The notes: a model not told the origin generated them from the letters alone. Positions 1-9,896 are shown, numbered from the stretch's first letter. The stretch is 64,000 nt of DNA from Pseudomonas putida (GCA_041071465.1 CP163498.1:496001-560000), one strand, 5' to 3'. Numbers and translations: made by a program.

Positions 1-2278
1 GTTTAGCCCGAGTCTGGTAGCGGCTAAAGTACAGTGACGTACCCGAGTTCCAGTTGACGCCACCGCCGACGGTGAGCTTGTCCCATTCGCCAGGCAGGCG
101 GTAGGTAGTCCAGAAACGCAACGTGTCTGTGGGCAACTGGGTCAGCTGGCGGTTGCCATCGGAGTCTTCGGTACGGGACCAGCTGTAGCTGGATTGTACG
201 CTCCAGCCTGGCAGTACCTCGCCGGAAAGCTCCAGGTCGACACCTTTGGTTTCGGCACCACTGACAGCTTTATAGGCGATGTCGCTGGTACCTGGAATCG
301 TCTCGCCCGTGGCAACACCCAGATTGTCACGCTTGATGTAGTAGATCGCGGCGTTGGCATTGAGGCGGCGGTCGAAGAACTCACCCTTCCAACCGGCCTC
401 GTAGTTGGTGCCTTCCACGGGATCCAGTGGTTTGTTGTCGATGTCCCGGTTCGATTGCGGTTTGAAAATGTCGGTGTAGCTGACATAAACCGATTGCTCA
501 GGCGTCAAGTCGTAGACGATGCCGGCATAGGGTGTGACCACGCCACGTTCGCGCATTCCATACACGGTAGGGTCCCGTTCGGGGATGGCATTGAGCACCT
601 TAGAGTAATAGTTGTATTCGTAGTTGCTGCCGCGCGCCCCCAGGATCACGTGGAGATCATCGGTGAAGTTGAGGCGTGTTGCCGCAAAGTAACCGCTTTG
701 CCGTGAGTTGATGTTGAAGTCCAGCAGTGGCGTGTAGCTGGCCGGTTTCGGCAGTTCGTTATCCCACGTATCGAAATCGAAACCTTGGGTGCCGCCGGTG
801 TAGGAAAAGTGCGTGTTGTCATATTGCTGGTAGTTGTAGCCGATTATCAGCTCGTGGGTCTGTCCAAACGCTTGAAATGGCCCTTGCAGGGTCACGTCCA
901 CCCCTTTTTGGGTCTGGTCAGCCCACGATTTCCCTCGCTCAGCGTTAGCACGGTTGGTTGCCGGGTCCAGGCTGGAGGTCAGGCTGTTGGTTGCGTAGTA
1001 GGCTACGCCGACGTCCCGGTCTACGTCCATGTAGTTTGCGGCCACTTTCAACTGCCAATCGTTGGCAAGCTGCTGTTCGACATTGATGGTGTAGTTGAAG
1101 GTTTCATAGTCATCGTAGGCCCAGCGTGCCCCGGCGCTGGTCGAGCGCGAGAAGTTGGTTTGCTGGCCATTGTTGTACATCAAGGGTACGCCAGGGGCGC
1201 CAGTGGCCTTGTAGGTCTGATAGTCGACGCCGAAACGCACCAAGGTGGTATCGGTAACATCGGCTTCGATGACGCCATAGGCAATGTTCTTATCCTGGCT
1301 GTACCAGTCCATGAAGGTGTTGTTGTCCTGCTTGGCAGCCACGAAGCGGCCACGCAGCTTGCCGCTGTCGATCAGCGGACCGGAGACGTCTGCTTCGAGG
1401 CGGTTGTAGTCCCAAGAGCCGATTGTGCCTTGCACGTAGGATTGAAAATACGCAGTCGGGCGCTTGTGAATGACGTTGACTACGCCGCTGGGGTCGCCTG
1501 CACCGGTCATCAGGCCGGTAGCACCACGCACAATTTCCACGTGGTCGTACAGGGCCATGTCCAACAAGGTGCCAGGCATGGTGCGTGTCTGGTTTTCCTG
1601 CGTCGTGGTCACCCCATCAATCTGGTAAGTATTGATCTGGCTGCCGCGTGAATAGATATTGAAGCGCTCGCCGCCGTCCTGGGACATGGTAATTCCGGGG
1701 GCCTGTGTCAGCACTTCGCTCATGGTATGCAGTTGCTGGTCATCCATGCGCTGGCGGGTAATGACGCTAATCGTCTGCGGTGTCTCTCGAATCGACAGGT
1801 TCATCTTGGTCGCCGTATTGGTCGACCCGGTCGTATAAGACCCCGTCCCTTCCGTCGTAGCCCCCAGGCCCGAGGCATTGATGCTGGTTGCGCCCAGCTC
1901 GAGTGCGCCATCCTTCGTACGCGGCAAAAGCAGGTAATTTCCATTACTGGCGGCCATCACCTGTAGATCGCTCCCTGCCAGCAACCGGGCAAACCCTTGG
2001 TCGACACTGTATGTCCCCTGCAAACCCGTACTGTGCTTACCCTGGGTCAGCTCGGCCTCGAACGACAGCACCACCCCGGCATCGCTGGCAAAGCGGCTGA
2101 GCACCGCGCCCAATGGCCCGCTGGCAATGGCATAGCTGCGAGTGGCTTCGACGGCACGGGCCTGCCCTGCCGCACTCAGCGGATGAATCACCGTGGCCTG
2201 CAGCAGCAAGGCGGCACTGAACATGGCAACGACGAGGGGTTTTCTGGGGTAGCAGTGAGGGGTAACGCGGCGTGGCAT
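1..2278 (-). CDS. FpvA-like TonB-dependent siderophore receptor, 3' end cut by the window
   Basis: Outer-membrane receptor for a ferric siderophore, probably a ferri-pyoverdine. The frame stays open from an ATG at 2278, preceded by AAGGAG, to the left edge. It has a signal peptide, an N-terminal STN signalling domain (about residues 45-95), a plug domain with the motifs RETPQTISVITRQRM and VEIVRGATGLMTGAG, and most of the beta-barrel. By comparison with the paralogue at 10931-13390 about 65-70 C-terminal residues are missing. The STN domain and the adjacent FecR and ECF sigma genes show a signalling receptor that controls its own expression. Whether it takes up the strain's own pyoverdine or a foreign one cannot be told from sequence; the paralogue beside the NRPS genes is the better candidate for the self receptor. 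Confidence 0.9.
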   Translation of the reverse strand, partial: MPRRVTPHCYPRKPLVVAMFSAALLLQATVIHPLSAAGQARAVEATRSYAIASGPLGAVLSRFASDAGVVLSFEAELTQGKHSTGLQGTYSVDQGFARLLAGSDLQVMAASNGNYLLLPRTKDGALELGATSINASGLGATTEGTGSYTTGSTNTATKMNLSIRETPQTISVITRQRMDDQQLHTMSEVLTQAPGITMSQDGGERFNIYSRGSQINTYQIDGVTTTQENQTRTMPGTLLDMALYDHVEIVRGATGLMTGAGDPSGVVNVIHKRPTAYFQSYVQGTIGSWDYNRLEADVSGPLIDSGKLRGRFVAAKQDNNTFMDWYSQDKNIAYGVIEADVTDTTLVRFGVDYQTYKATGAPGVPLMYNNGQQTNFSRSTSAGARWAYDDYETFNYTINVEQQLANDWQLKVAANYMDVDRDVGVAYYATNSLTSSLDPATNRANAERGKSWADQTQKGVDVTLQGPFQAFGQTHELIIGYNYQQYDNTHFSYTGGTQGFDFDTWDNELPKPASYTPLLDFNINSRQSGYFAATRLNFTDDLHVILGARGSNYEYNYYSKVLNAIPERDPTVYGMRERGVVTPYAGIVYDLTPEQSVYVSYTDIFKPQSNRDIDNKPLDPVEGTNYEAGWKGEFFDRRLNANAAIYYIKRDNLGVATGETIPGTSDIAYKAVSGAETKGVDLELSGEVLPGWSVQSSYSWSRTEDSDGNRQLTQLPTDTLRFWTTYRLPGEWDKLTVGGGVNWNSGTSLYFSRYQTRAK

Positions 2279-2342
2279 GAGGGGCTCCTTCAAAGGCCTG
2301 TGGTGGCGGTTTGCAGGAGGGGTCGTGTGAAATTGGAAAACC

Positions 2343-2367
2343 GACAATGCAAACGAGAAATATTTTT
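2343..2367 (-). promoter_or_regulatory. possible ECF-sigma promoter of the first receptor gene
   Basis: On the minus strand AAAAAT is followed after 16 bases by GTC, about 65 bases before the receptor ATG. Spacing and shape resemble iron-starvation ECF promoters and would suit the sigma factor encoded just upstream. The surrounding AT-rich stretch could also hold a Fur site. The motif is short and the call is weak. Confidence 0.3.
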
Positions 2368-2396
2368 AAAAACGATCTGCTGCCCCAATGACAGTT

Positions 2397-3338
2397 TCAG
2401 GCCAAAAGCCGCACCCTCACCCAGAATCGCGTGCGGGTCTCGATCCGCACCGGCAGCGCCTGGGCAATCGCCTGCAACGCGCGCGCGGTATCGTCCAGCG
2501 GGAAGGCCCCAGACAGGCGTAGATGGGCAACCTCCTTGGCACACTCGATAAAGCCGGGGCGATAGCGCTGCAACTCATCCAGCACCTGGCCCAGCGGCCA
2601 GTTGTCGATCACCAGCCGGCCATTCACCCACTCATCCCGATTGGGGTCGAGCACTTGTGGCGCAGGCAGTGGCCCGGAACCAAAGCGCAGGCTCATGCCC
2701 GCCTCCACCCGCAACGGCTCGGTCTCTGGGCGGTTACGCACGGCAACGGCATGTTCCAGCACGTCCAGTTCGGTCTGCCCGTCCAACTGGCGCACGACAA
2801 AGCGCGTGCCCAGCGCACGCATCTCGCCCTGCTGGCTGCGCACGCTGAGTGGCCGTGCATCCTTGGCCGTGGTCACCATGATTTCTCCAGCGCGCAGGAT
2901 GATCAGCCGCTGCTGGTGGTCATAGCGTATGTCCACGGCACTGGCCGTGTTAAGCGTGAGCTGTGTGCCATCCTCCAACCGCAGCTGGCGCCGTTCCCCC
3001 GTAGCGGTGCGTACATCGGCCAGCCACAGTGGCGTCTGGCGGTAGCCGGTCCAGGCCAGGCCCGACACGCCAAGGCCTAGCACCAGGCCCTTGAGCACAG
3101 TGCGCCGGCCAGTCAACGGCTGTTCCACCGCCAACGTTCGTTGTGCCACAGTCGACGGCACGCTGCTCAACTCGGCGTGAAAGGCCTCCAGGCGCTGCCA
3201 GGCCCACTGATGAATCGGGTCGCCCTGATGCCAGGCCTGCCAACGCTGGTACAGCGTCTGATAGTCCGCCCCGGCACTCAAGCGGGCATGCCACTGCGCC
3301 GCATCACGCAGGGCCTGGCGTTGCTGCGCCGGGCTCAC
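2397..3338 (-). CDS. fecR: FecR-family anti-sigma / signal transducer
   Basis: Inner-membrane regulator that carries the signal from the TonB receptor to the ECF sigma factor. The N-terminal DUF4880-like cytoplasmic part includes ALRDAAQWHARL and WQAWHQGDPIHQWAWQRL. A single membrane segment follows (around VLKGLVLGLGVSGLAW, residue 95-110), then a periplasmic FecR domain with GEIMVTTAKD and ALGTRFVVRQ and a C-terminal secretin/STN-like part. I chose the GTG at 3338 because it overlaps the sigma stop as GTGA, the usual translational coupling; an upstream ATG at 3368 would need a longer overlap. Length is about 313 residues, normal for the family. Confidence 0.88.
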   Translation of the reverse strand: MSPAQQRQALRDAAQWHARLSAGADYQTLYQRWQAWHQGDPIHQWAWQRLEAFHAELSSVPSTVAQRTLAVEQPLTGRRTVLKGLVLGLGVSGLAWTGYRQTPLWLADVRTATGERRQLRLEDGTQLTLNTASAVDIRYDHQQRLIILRAGEIMVTTAKDARPLSVRSQQGEMRALGTRFVVRQLDGQTELDVLEHAVAVRNRPETEPLRVEAGMSLRFGSGPLPAPQVLDPNRDEWVNGRLVIDNWPLGQVLDELQRYRPGFIECAKEVAHLRLSGAFPLDDTARALQAIAQALPVRIETRTRFWVRVRLLA

Positions 3339-3853
3339 AGTTCGGCATCCAGCGCAAACAGCAGGCACTGCTCGGTGGCCTTGGCGATGTATTTGGTCAC
3401 CGAACTGACAGACACCCCAAGGCGTTCGGCAATTTCGGCGTAGCTCAAGCCTTCGAGGTGGGAAAGAAACAGCGCCTGGCGCACCTTGTGGTTCAAGCCA
3501 TCGAGCATGGCATCGAGTTGCAACAGCGTTTCCAGCAGCAGCACCCGTTGCTCGGGTGACGCCTCAACCAGTTCTGGCTCCAGCGCCAAGGCTTCCAGAT
3601 AGGCCTGCTCCAGCGAGCGCCGGCGCAAATGGTCGACCATCACCCGCTTGGCCACCGTCGCCAGAAAATGACGCGGCTCGCGCAGCGGGTGGGCCACCGT
3701 GCTGGCGATCAGGCGCAGGAACGTGTCATGGGTCAGGTCCGCCGCCCGCTCGCGATCGCCCAGACGCCGGCGCAGCCAGCCTTGCAGCCAGCCGCTGTGG
3801 TCGCGGTACAGGCAGTGCATGTCATCGTGCGGTGCAGGCGGGACCTTGTACAC
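3335..3853 (-). CDS. ECF sigma factor, FecI/iron-starvation type
   Basis: Extracytoplasmic-function sigma-70 factor of about 172 residues. Region 2 contains HCLYRDHSGWLQGWLRRRLG and the core-binding motif DLTHDTFLRLI. Region 4 has LSHLEGLSYAEIAERLGVSV, a helix-turn-helix for the -35 element. The start is uncertain: the GTG at 3853 has AAGGA seven bases upstream, while the ATG at 3820 (MHCLYRDHSG) lacks a good ribosome site. It heads the unit sigma-FecR-receptor, as in ferric-siderophore signalling systems. Confidence 0.88.
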   Translation of the reverse strand: MYKVPPAPHDDMHCLYRDHSGWLQGWLRRRLGDRERAADLTHDTFLRLIASTVAHPLREPRHFLATVAKRVMVDHLRRRSLEQAYLEALALEPELVEASPEQRVLLLETLLQLDAMLDGLNHKVRQALFLSHLEGLSYAEIAERLGVSVSSVTKYIAKATEQCLLFALDAEL

Positions 3854-3876
3854 GCAATCATCCTTGTAACGATGCG

Positions 3877-3900
3877 GATAAGAATTAGTCGCAATAATAG
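3877..3900. promoter_or_regulatory. possible Fur box upstream of the ECF sigma gene
   Basis: GATAAGAATTAGTCGCAATA lies 24-47 bases before the sigma start in an AT-rich patch. It partly matches the Fur consensus GATAATGATAATCATTATC, roughly half of the positions. Fur control is expected for such genes, but the match alone is weak. Confidence 0.35.
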
Positions 3901-4000
3901 TGAGATTGCCGATGGAAGGAAACCGCCATTGCAACGATACGGTGGAACCCTGCGGCTACCCTTACCTCTACCGATTGGTTGCCAATGCAAGGAACAGCAC

Positions 4001-4869
4001 ATGCCCCTACGCCTGTCCAAAGCCCTGCTCATCACCATCGGCTTCGCTGCGGCCCTGGCCGCCTGCAGCCGTATCGACCTGGCCTACCGCAACCTCGACC
4101 GCCTGGTGCCATGGTCGCTGGGTGATTACCTGGACATGAACCGCGAGCAGAAGGCTTTGCTCGACGACCGGCTCAAGGAGCACCTGGCCTGGCATTGCAA
4201 GACTCAGCTGCCCGGCTACCTCGACTGGCTGGACCGGATACGCGGCATGGTCGCCGACGACCAGGTTACCGACCAGGCCCTGCAGCAACGCACCCGCGAG
4301 GCCCGCGAAGCGATTGGCCGGGTGGCCGAGGAAATCACCCCTTCGGCCACCGAGTTGCTGCGTGGTATGAGCGACAGCCAGGTAGCGGAGATGCGCGCGG
4401 CCTTCCGCGACGACATCAGTGAGCGGCAGAAGCAATACGTGGATACCCCTCTGCCGAAGCAGATCGCCCGCCGAACCGAACGTATGGAAAAACGCCTGAC
4501 ACCGTGGTTTGGCGAGCTGACCCCGGTGCAAAAACAACGTGTGCGGGCCTGGTCCGAAGCGCTGGGCGATCAGAACCGAGAATGGATCGCCAACCGGGCC
4601 CACTGGCAGCAGCAATTGCTGTTGGCGATGAACCAACGCAACGACGCGAGCTTCGAGCCGCGCCTGGCGACCTTGTTGCAGCACAAGGAGAGTTTGTGGA
4701 CACCCGAATACCAGGCGGCCTATCAGAACACCGAGCGGCAGGCGCGCAGCTTGCTGGTGGATCTGGTGCAGCAAAGCACCCGCAGCAGCGGCGGTTCTTA
4801 CAGGAGCGGTTGGGCAAAGTACGTACCGATTTCAGTGATTTGAAGTGCCTGAAAGGTGCACCCGCCTGA
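4001..4869 (+). CDS. DUF6279 family lipoprotein, frameshifted near the 3' end
   Basis: Putative outer-membrane lipoprotein of unknown function. The signal peptide ends with the lipobox LAAC. The mature part begins SRIDLAYRNLDRLVPWSL and is helical, with several Arg/Glu-rich stretches. The frame that starts at 4001 ends early at 4843 with an unlikely tail (SGGSYRSGWAKYVPISVI). Adding one C to the CCC at 4779-4781 restores a tail reading PQQRRFLQERLGKVRTDFSD and ending ...KGAPA at 4869, giving 289 residues, which looks like a normal end. I read this as a sequence error or a very recent mutation. The start is the ATG before the signal peptide; the frame is open further upstream only by chance. 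Confidence 0.75.
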
Positions 4870-4995
4870 GCTATCACCTTGATGCGGTAGCGGTGTGGCA
4901 GCTATCTAACACAAGCATTGGATCGGCTCATGCACGCTGTCGGCTTGGCCTGAAACCCAGGCCATGCCCCTACCATTATCGCGAGGATCAGGTGC

Positions 4996-5352
4996 ATGAA
5001 CGCTGAATCGACAATCAAAAAAGAGTTCAACCCTTTCATTTCAGGCACGCTTGACGAACTGTTGAAGACCATAGCGTCAGACGGTGTGATATCAATAGAA
5101 GAATACCAGCAGGTCCGCGAAGAAGCGGACAAACGCATGGAAAACCTCATTGGCTTGTTCGGCACACGCAACAGCACGCTGAAAGCCTACATGAACTCCA
5201 TGGACGTCACCATGCAACTGCTGCAGTTGACAGCGCTACAGGCCAAGAACGCCAAACTCACGGATACTGGCGAAGCGATTGTCCGCGATGCATTGATGGC
5301 CCAGGTCGAGTACCTGCGGGCCGGTGCCAACCTCGTACTCAGGCTGCTGTAA
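4996..5352 (+). CDS. small hypothetical protein, 118 residues
   Basis: Unrecognised soluble protein. It has GAGGAT upstream of the ATG and codon use less GC-rich than its neighbours. A segment near residue 30 (ASDGVISIEEYQQV) has an EF-hand- or TerB-like acidic look, followed by helical stretches. It stands alone: the gene before it is separate and aceK converges on it with 39 bases between. No signal peptide or membrane segment is seen. I can assign no function. Confidence 0.6.
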   Translation: MNAESTIKKEFNPFISGTLDELLKTIASDGVISIEEYQQVREEADKRMENLIGLFGTRNSTLKAYMNSMDVTMQLLQLTALQAKNAKLTDTGEAIVRDALMAQVEYLRAGANLVLRLL

Positions 5353-5391
5353 CAACACCCCAGGTCTCGGCGGACCAACGCTCGCTGAGGC

Positions 5392-7101
5392 CTAACGCCC
5401 CTTGCGCCGATAGGGAAACACATCGATCACCTTCCCCTCGCGTATCGCCGCCTGCAGCCCCTTCCAGTAATCCGCGTCATACAGTTCACCATGCAAACGG
5501 CTGAACAGCCGCCGCTGGCCCATATCGGCAAACAGAAACGGCGGAAACTCCTCGGGGAACACGTCATGGGGCCCGATCGAGTACCACGGCTCGCCCGACA
5601 TTTCGTCCTCCGGGTAACGCGGCGGCGGGATGTGGCGGAAATTCACCTCGGTCAAAAAGCTGATTTCGTCATAGTCGTAGAACACCACCCGGCCATGGCG
5701 GGTAACGCCGAAGTTCTTCAGCAACATGTCGCCGGGGAAGATGTTCGCCGCCGCCAACTGCTTGATGGCCAGGCCATAATCCTCCAGCGCCTCCAGCACC
5801 TGGCCCTCGCTGGCATGCTCAAGGTACAGGTTCAGCGGCGTCATGCGCCGCTCGGTCCAGCAATGTCGGATCAGCACCGTGTCGCCCTCCAGCACCACCG
5901 TCGACGGTGCTACCTCGAGCAGTTCGGCCAGGCACTCCGGCTCGAATTTGTCACGTGGGAAGCGAAAATCGGCAAACTCCTGGGTATCGGCCATGCGCCC
6001 CACTCGGTCGACGCTTTTCACCAGCCGGTACTTGTCGATCACCGTGGCCCGGTCGACTGTTTTCGACGGCGAAAAACGGTCCTTGATGATCTTGAACACC
6101 GTATTGAAGCCCGGCAGAGTGAATACGCTCATGACCATGCCACGCACCCCCGGCGCCATGATGAAGCGGTCATCGCTGTTGGCCAGGTGGTTGATCAACG
6201 CCCGATAGAACTCCGACTTGCCGTGCTTGTAGAAACCGATCGACGTGTACAGCTCGGCAATATGCTTGCCCGGCAGGATACGCTTGAGAAAGTTGACGAA
6301 CTCCGCCGGCACCGGCACATCGACCATGAAGTACGAGCGGGTGAAGGAAAAGATGATCGACACCTCGGCCTCGTCGGTGATCAACGCATCGGCCTCCACC
6401 CCATGGCCTTCGCGGTGCAGCAGCGGGATCACCAGCGGCCACTGCTCATCGCTGTTGTACAGCCTGCCGACCAGGTAGGCCCCCTTGTTGCGGTACAGCA
6501 CAGGCGAAAACAGCTCAACCGTCAGCGTCGAGTCCTTGCATACCCAGTCCGGCAGGTGTTCACGCAGTTGCGCTTCAAGCCGTGACACGTCGCTTTCAAG
6601 GTCGCCATAAGCGAACGCGTAGTCAGCGAAGATTGCCCGCAACAGGCTCTGGAGGCTGGCATCAAGGCAATAGGTACGGGTTTGCGCAGCGCGCTGGTGG
6701 CTGCGGATCGATGGCCGGGTGGTGTGGATGAACATGCAGCCGTCGCTGATCTGGTCATGGCTGAACAAACTGCAGAACAACGAGTTGTACCAGGTCTCCG
6801 ACAGTTCATCGTCCAGCCGTGGGTCGATCAGGCGGATGTAGGCACTTTTCACCAGAGGCCACTGCTCCACCTCCAGCAGCACCTCATCATCGAATGCATC
6901 ACGCAACCAGCCATTGACCTCGCCGACCTTCTGTTCGTACAGGTTGATCCGTGCAGCGGCGGCCCGCTGGATATCTTGCCAACGCGCCTGTTCGAAGCGC
7001 TCGCGCGCGCCGAGGGTGATGCGGCGGAAGTGCTCGCGATAGTCGTCGAAGCCATCGAGGATCATCCGGGCGATCTCGCCGGCAGGCCAGTGCTGAGTCA
7101 T
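5392..7101 (-). CDS. aceK: isocitrate dehydrogenase kinase/phosphatase AceK
   Basis: Bifunctional enzyme that phosphorylates and dephosphorylates isocitrate dehydrogenase and so controls flux between the TCA cycle and the glyoxylate shunt. The 569-residue protein starts [20 protein letters not shown] and has the typical AceK length. The ATP loop region [16 protein letters not shown] followed by VFKIIKDRF is present, as is [16 protein letters not shown] in the C-terminal kinase-like part. The frame continues upstream of 7101, but the family N-terminus fixes this ATG. It is monocistronic here, as usual in Pseudomonas. Confidence 0.96.
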
Positions 7102-7267
7102 GCGGGACACCTCGGTGCGGGGTGAGATAGACAGCTTAGCCGCACTCTCGAGGGAGTGTCGCCAGCACCGGCCTGTTCGAGGGATCCGAATTGCACCGCA
7201 AGAAAGCACAAGAATCCCCCTGCCCCTGACGTACACTCGCGCCCCTGCCCTGTACCCGGAGACCGCC

Positions 7268-8143
7268 GTGAGCCCCATCGCCCTAGCCCGCCTGCTGACC
7301 CTTGCCGCCGTCTGGGGGGCGAGTTTCCTGTTCATGCGCATCATCGCCCCCGAACTCGGCACGGTGCCGACGGCGTTCTTCCGTGTGTCCATCGCCTGCC
7401 TCGGCTTGGTCGCCATCGTTGCCGCCGCCCGCGTGCGCTGGGACTTCCAGGGCAAGCTCGGCGCCTGCCTGGTGTTGGGCATGATCAACTCCGGTATCCC
7501 CGCCACCTTCTATTCCGTCGCCGCTCAGGTATTGCCGGCCGGTTACTCGGCGATTTTCAATGCCACCACGCCGCTGATGGGCGTGCTGATCGGCATGCTG
7601 TTCTTCCGCGAACCCATGACCCTGCCGAAGCTGTGCGGCATCTTCTTGGGCCTGTTTGGCGTCGGCATCCTCAGCGGCGCCGGCCCGGTAGAGCTGGACA
7701 TGGCCTTGCTGCAAGGCGCCCTCGCCTGCCTGGCGGCCACCACCTGCTATGGCTTTGCCGGGTTCCTCGCGCGCCGCTGGGTCAGCGGCCTGGACAGCCG
7801 CCTGTCGGCGCTGGGCAGCATGCTTGGCGCCACCTTGCTGCTAAGCCCAGTGTTCGCCTGGAGCGCGCTCAGCCAGCCGCCCGCCAGCTGGGGCGGCTGG
7901 CAGGTATGGCTGTCGTTGCTGGGCCTGGGCCTGCTGTGCACCGCCTTCGCCTACATCCTGTACTTCCGCCTGCTCGAAGAAATCGGCCCGGTCAAAGCCA
8001 GCACCGTGACCTTCCTGATCCCGGTATTCGGCGTATTGTGGGGGGCGTGGTTGCTGGACGAGCCGCTGTCGATGGCACACCTGTACGGCGGCTTGCTGAT
8101 TGGCATGGCACTGTGGCTGGTACTGCGGCCGGCGCGCAGTTGA
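7268..8143 (+). CDS. EamA (DMT) family transporter
   Basis: Ten-helix inner-membrane exporter of the drug/metabolite transporter superfamily, 291 residues. Two EamA halves are visible, the first starting [20 protein letters not shown], the second around [20 protein letters not shown] and ending with the conserved [20 protein letters not shown]. The substrate is unknown. I chose the GTG at 7268 because the first membrane helix follows directly; the longer frame adds unlikely sequence. The next gene starts 14 bases after the stop, so the two are probably co-transcribed. Confidence 0.88.
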
Positions 8144-8156
8144 GGCGGAGCATACG

Positions 8157-8615
8157 ATGAGCAGCGCGAACAAGAAGGTCCTGTTCCGCCTGGAGCAGGA
8201 CGCAAACGGCTACCCACCGGCCTCGGTCGAGGGCCTGTGGGCCAAGGCCGTGGAAGGTGGCTACGCCGTCGACAACATTCCCTTCCATGTCTACGGCATC
8301 GCCCCGGGTGACGTCATCGCTACCCGTGAAGAACAAGGCGAGACCTGGTTCGCCGAACTGTGCCACAGCAGCGGCAGCTCGGTGTTCCGGGTGATCGTCA
8401 AACCACCGGAAACCCTCGACCAGGTGCGCGCCGCCTTGCAGGACTTCGGCTGCAACTGCGAAACCGAGCAGGCAGTGAAGATGCTGGCGGTCGAGGTCCC
8501 GCCGCAGCGTTCGCTCGACACCCTGCTCTATTACCTGCTCACCCAGCGCGAGGCCGGCTTGTTGGACTTCGAGGAAGGCGTACTGCACCACGCCATCCCC
8601 GAAGAGTTCCGCTAA
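8157..8615 (+). CDS. DUF4265 domain protein
   Basis: Cytoplasmic protein of 152 residues, unknown function. It shows the DUF4265 pattern: KVLFRLEQDANGYPP at the start, then VEGLWAKAVEGGYAVDNIPF and YGIAPGDVIATREE. It follows the EamA gene by 14 bases with GAGGCGGAG upstream of the ATG and probably shares its transcript. The stop is three bases from the convergent EamA gene. Confidence 0.8.
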   Translation: MSSANKKVLFRLEQDANGYPPASVEGLWAKAVEGGYAVDNIPFHVYGIAPGDVIATREEQGETWFAELCHSSGSSVFRVIVKPPETLDQVRAALQDFGCNCETEQAVKMLAVEVPPQRSLDTLLYYLLTQREAGLLDFEEGVLHHAIPEEFR

Positions 8616-8618
8616 GGC

Positions 8619-9500
8619 CTACGCCTCTGCCAAGCGCGCGGCGGGTTTGCGAAACACGAACAGCAAGCCCACCACGATCAGCCCCATGCCCAGCAGGCTG
8701 AGCGGTGCCAGGCGGTTACCGAAGATCAGGAAGTCCATCACCGCGGTTACCGCTGGCACCAGGTAGAACAGGCTGGTGACGTTGACCAGGTTGCCTTTGG
8801 CGATCAAGCGGTACAGCAGCAAGGTCGCCAGCAGCGAAACCACCAGCCCCATCCACAGCAGCGCACCGACAAAACCGCCGGTCCACGCCACCTGCAGTGG
8901 CTGCAGCGGTGCGAACAGCGCGCACATGGCGAAGCCCGCCAGGTATTGCAGCGGCAGCGTGCCCATGGGGTTGTCGGTAATGCGCTTCTGCAGGATCGAG
9001 CCAAAGGTCATGCTGACCAGCGCCAGCAGGGCGAACAGCATCCCCGCCAGCGACACCCCGCCCAGGTTGATGCCCTGGTAGACCACCATGATCAAGCCGC
9101 CCAGCCCCAACCCCAGGCCGAACAGGCGGCTCCAGGAGCGCTGACGCTCCATCAGCACCACGGTGAGAATCGGTTGTACCCCCATCACCGTGGCCATGAC
9201 GCCAGGGGTGACGTGGGTGTTGAGCGCCAGCAAGTAGAAGATCTGGTAAGCGCCGAGCAGCACACACCCAGTACCCAGGGCGCGCAGAATGCCCCCGCGT
9301 GTACGCGGCCAGCGCAGCCCCAGCAGCGGGCTGACCATCAACAGGCCGGCCAGGGCCAGCGCCGAGCGCAACAGCAGAAAGGCGAACGGGCTGGCATGCG
9401 CCAGGCCCAGCTTGGAGACGATCGCCCCGCTGCTCCACAGCAGGACGAACAGGCTGGTAGTGGCCGCCGAGGCCACGGATGCTTTGTTAAAGACAGACAT
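8619..9500 (-). CDS. EamA (DMT) family transporter
   Basis: Second ten-helix DMT exporter, 293 residues, convergent with and only distantly like the first. Helices include SLFVLLWSSGAIVSKLGLAH at the start, the central repeat SVALAGMLFALLALVSMTFGS-like region, and the end GMGLIVVGLLFVFRKPAARL. It has a long upstream region (9501-9872) that may contain a leader peptide. Substrate unknown. Confidence 0.87.
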   Translation of the reverse strand: MSVFNKASVASAATTSLFVLLWSSGAIVSKLGLAHASPFAFLLLRSALALAGLLMVSPLLGLRWPRTRGGILRALGTGCVLLGAYQIFYLLALNTHVTPGVMATVMGVQPILTVVLMERQRSWSRLFGLGLGLGGLIMVVYQGINLGGVSLAGMLFALLALVSMTFGSILQKRITDNPMGTLPLQYLAGFAMCALFAPLQPLQVAWTGGFVGALLWMGLVVSLLATLLLYRLIAKGNLVNVTSLFYLVPAVTAVMDFLIFGNRLAPLSLLGMGLIVVGLLFVFRKPAARLAEA

Positions 9501-9872
9501 GTATTGCCACCTGATATAGGCAGATAAGCCAAACGGACGGCGTGCGCTTCAGCGAGGGAAGTAGCCGACCGTGTTCAGTAGGTTGCGTGTGCGAAAGGGG
9601 GCGGCCAGAAGCCGATCAGCCCAGCACGACCACGCAAGGAGGCGGAGCTACGCCGCCTACAACGCCACTGACAGGTGGTGGGTAATGACTGATCATGACC
9701 GGCTGCTGGCTACCACGCACGACCATGCCCGCGACGGGCGCGATGGCAAAGCATGGGGTGGAAGGGCTGGCTGGCATGAACAGGTCTTCGGGAAGAGAAC
9801 AATGGGTTGGACTATAGCCCGGCGACTCACGGCTGACAACCTCGTCGGTATAGGTGCGGCGCCAGTGCTGGT
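9501..9872. other. intergenic region between EamA and PvdO-like genes
   Basis: No convincing full gene is seen. The minus strand can serve as a long leader for the EamA gene and contains the small valine/proline-rich frame listed separately. The plus strand leads into the iron-starvation promoter at 9873. Other open frames here have compositions typical of chance. Confidence 0.5.
9616..9777 (-). CDS. possible leader peptide upstream of EamA gene
   Basis: Short frame of up to 53 codons on the same strand as the EamA gene and 115 bases before it. Its last 20 codons (starting VSGVVGGVAPPP, ending CVVVLG) contain seven valines and three consecutive prolines. Such an end resembles amino-acid-sensing attenuator peptides. 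The start is unclear (ATG at 9777 or 9726, neither with a strong ribosome site), and I could not identify clear competing hairpins. It may be chance. Confidence 0.22.
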   Translation of the reverse strand: MPASPSTPCFAIAPVAGMVVRGSQQPVMISHYPPPVSGVVGGVAPPPCVVVLG

Positions 9873-9896
9873 TAATTTTCCACCGCCCCGGCTCGT
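9873..9896 (+). promoter_or_regulatory. iron-starvation (PvdS-type) box before the PvdO-like gene
   Basis: TAATT, 16 bases, then CGT followed by CTGA. The consensus for PvdS-dependent promoters is TAAAT-N16-CGT; this is one mismatch away and shares CGTCTGA with the NRPS and azurin promoters in this window. It lies about 46 bases before the ATG, suitable for a short leader. Confidence 0.65.

Noticed and set aside
5491..6585. 364-codon plus-strand frame
   Set aside because: Antisense to aceK, which is certain from its motifs; no recognisable domain.
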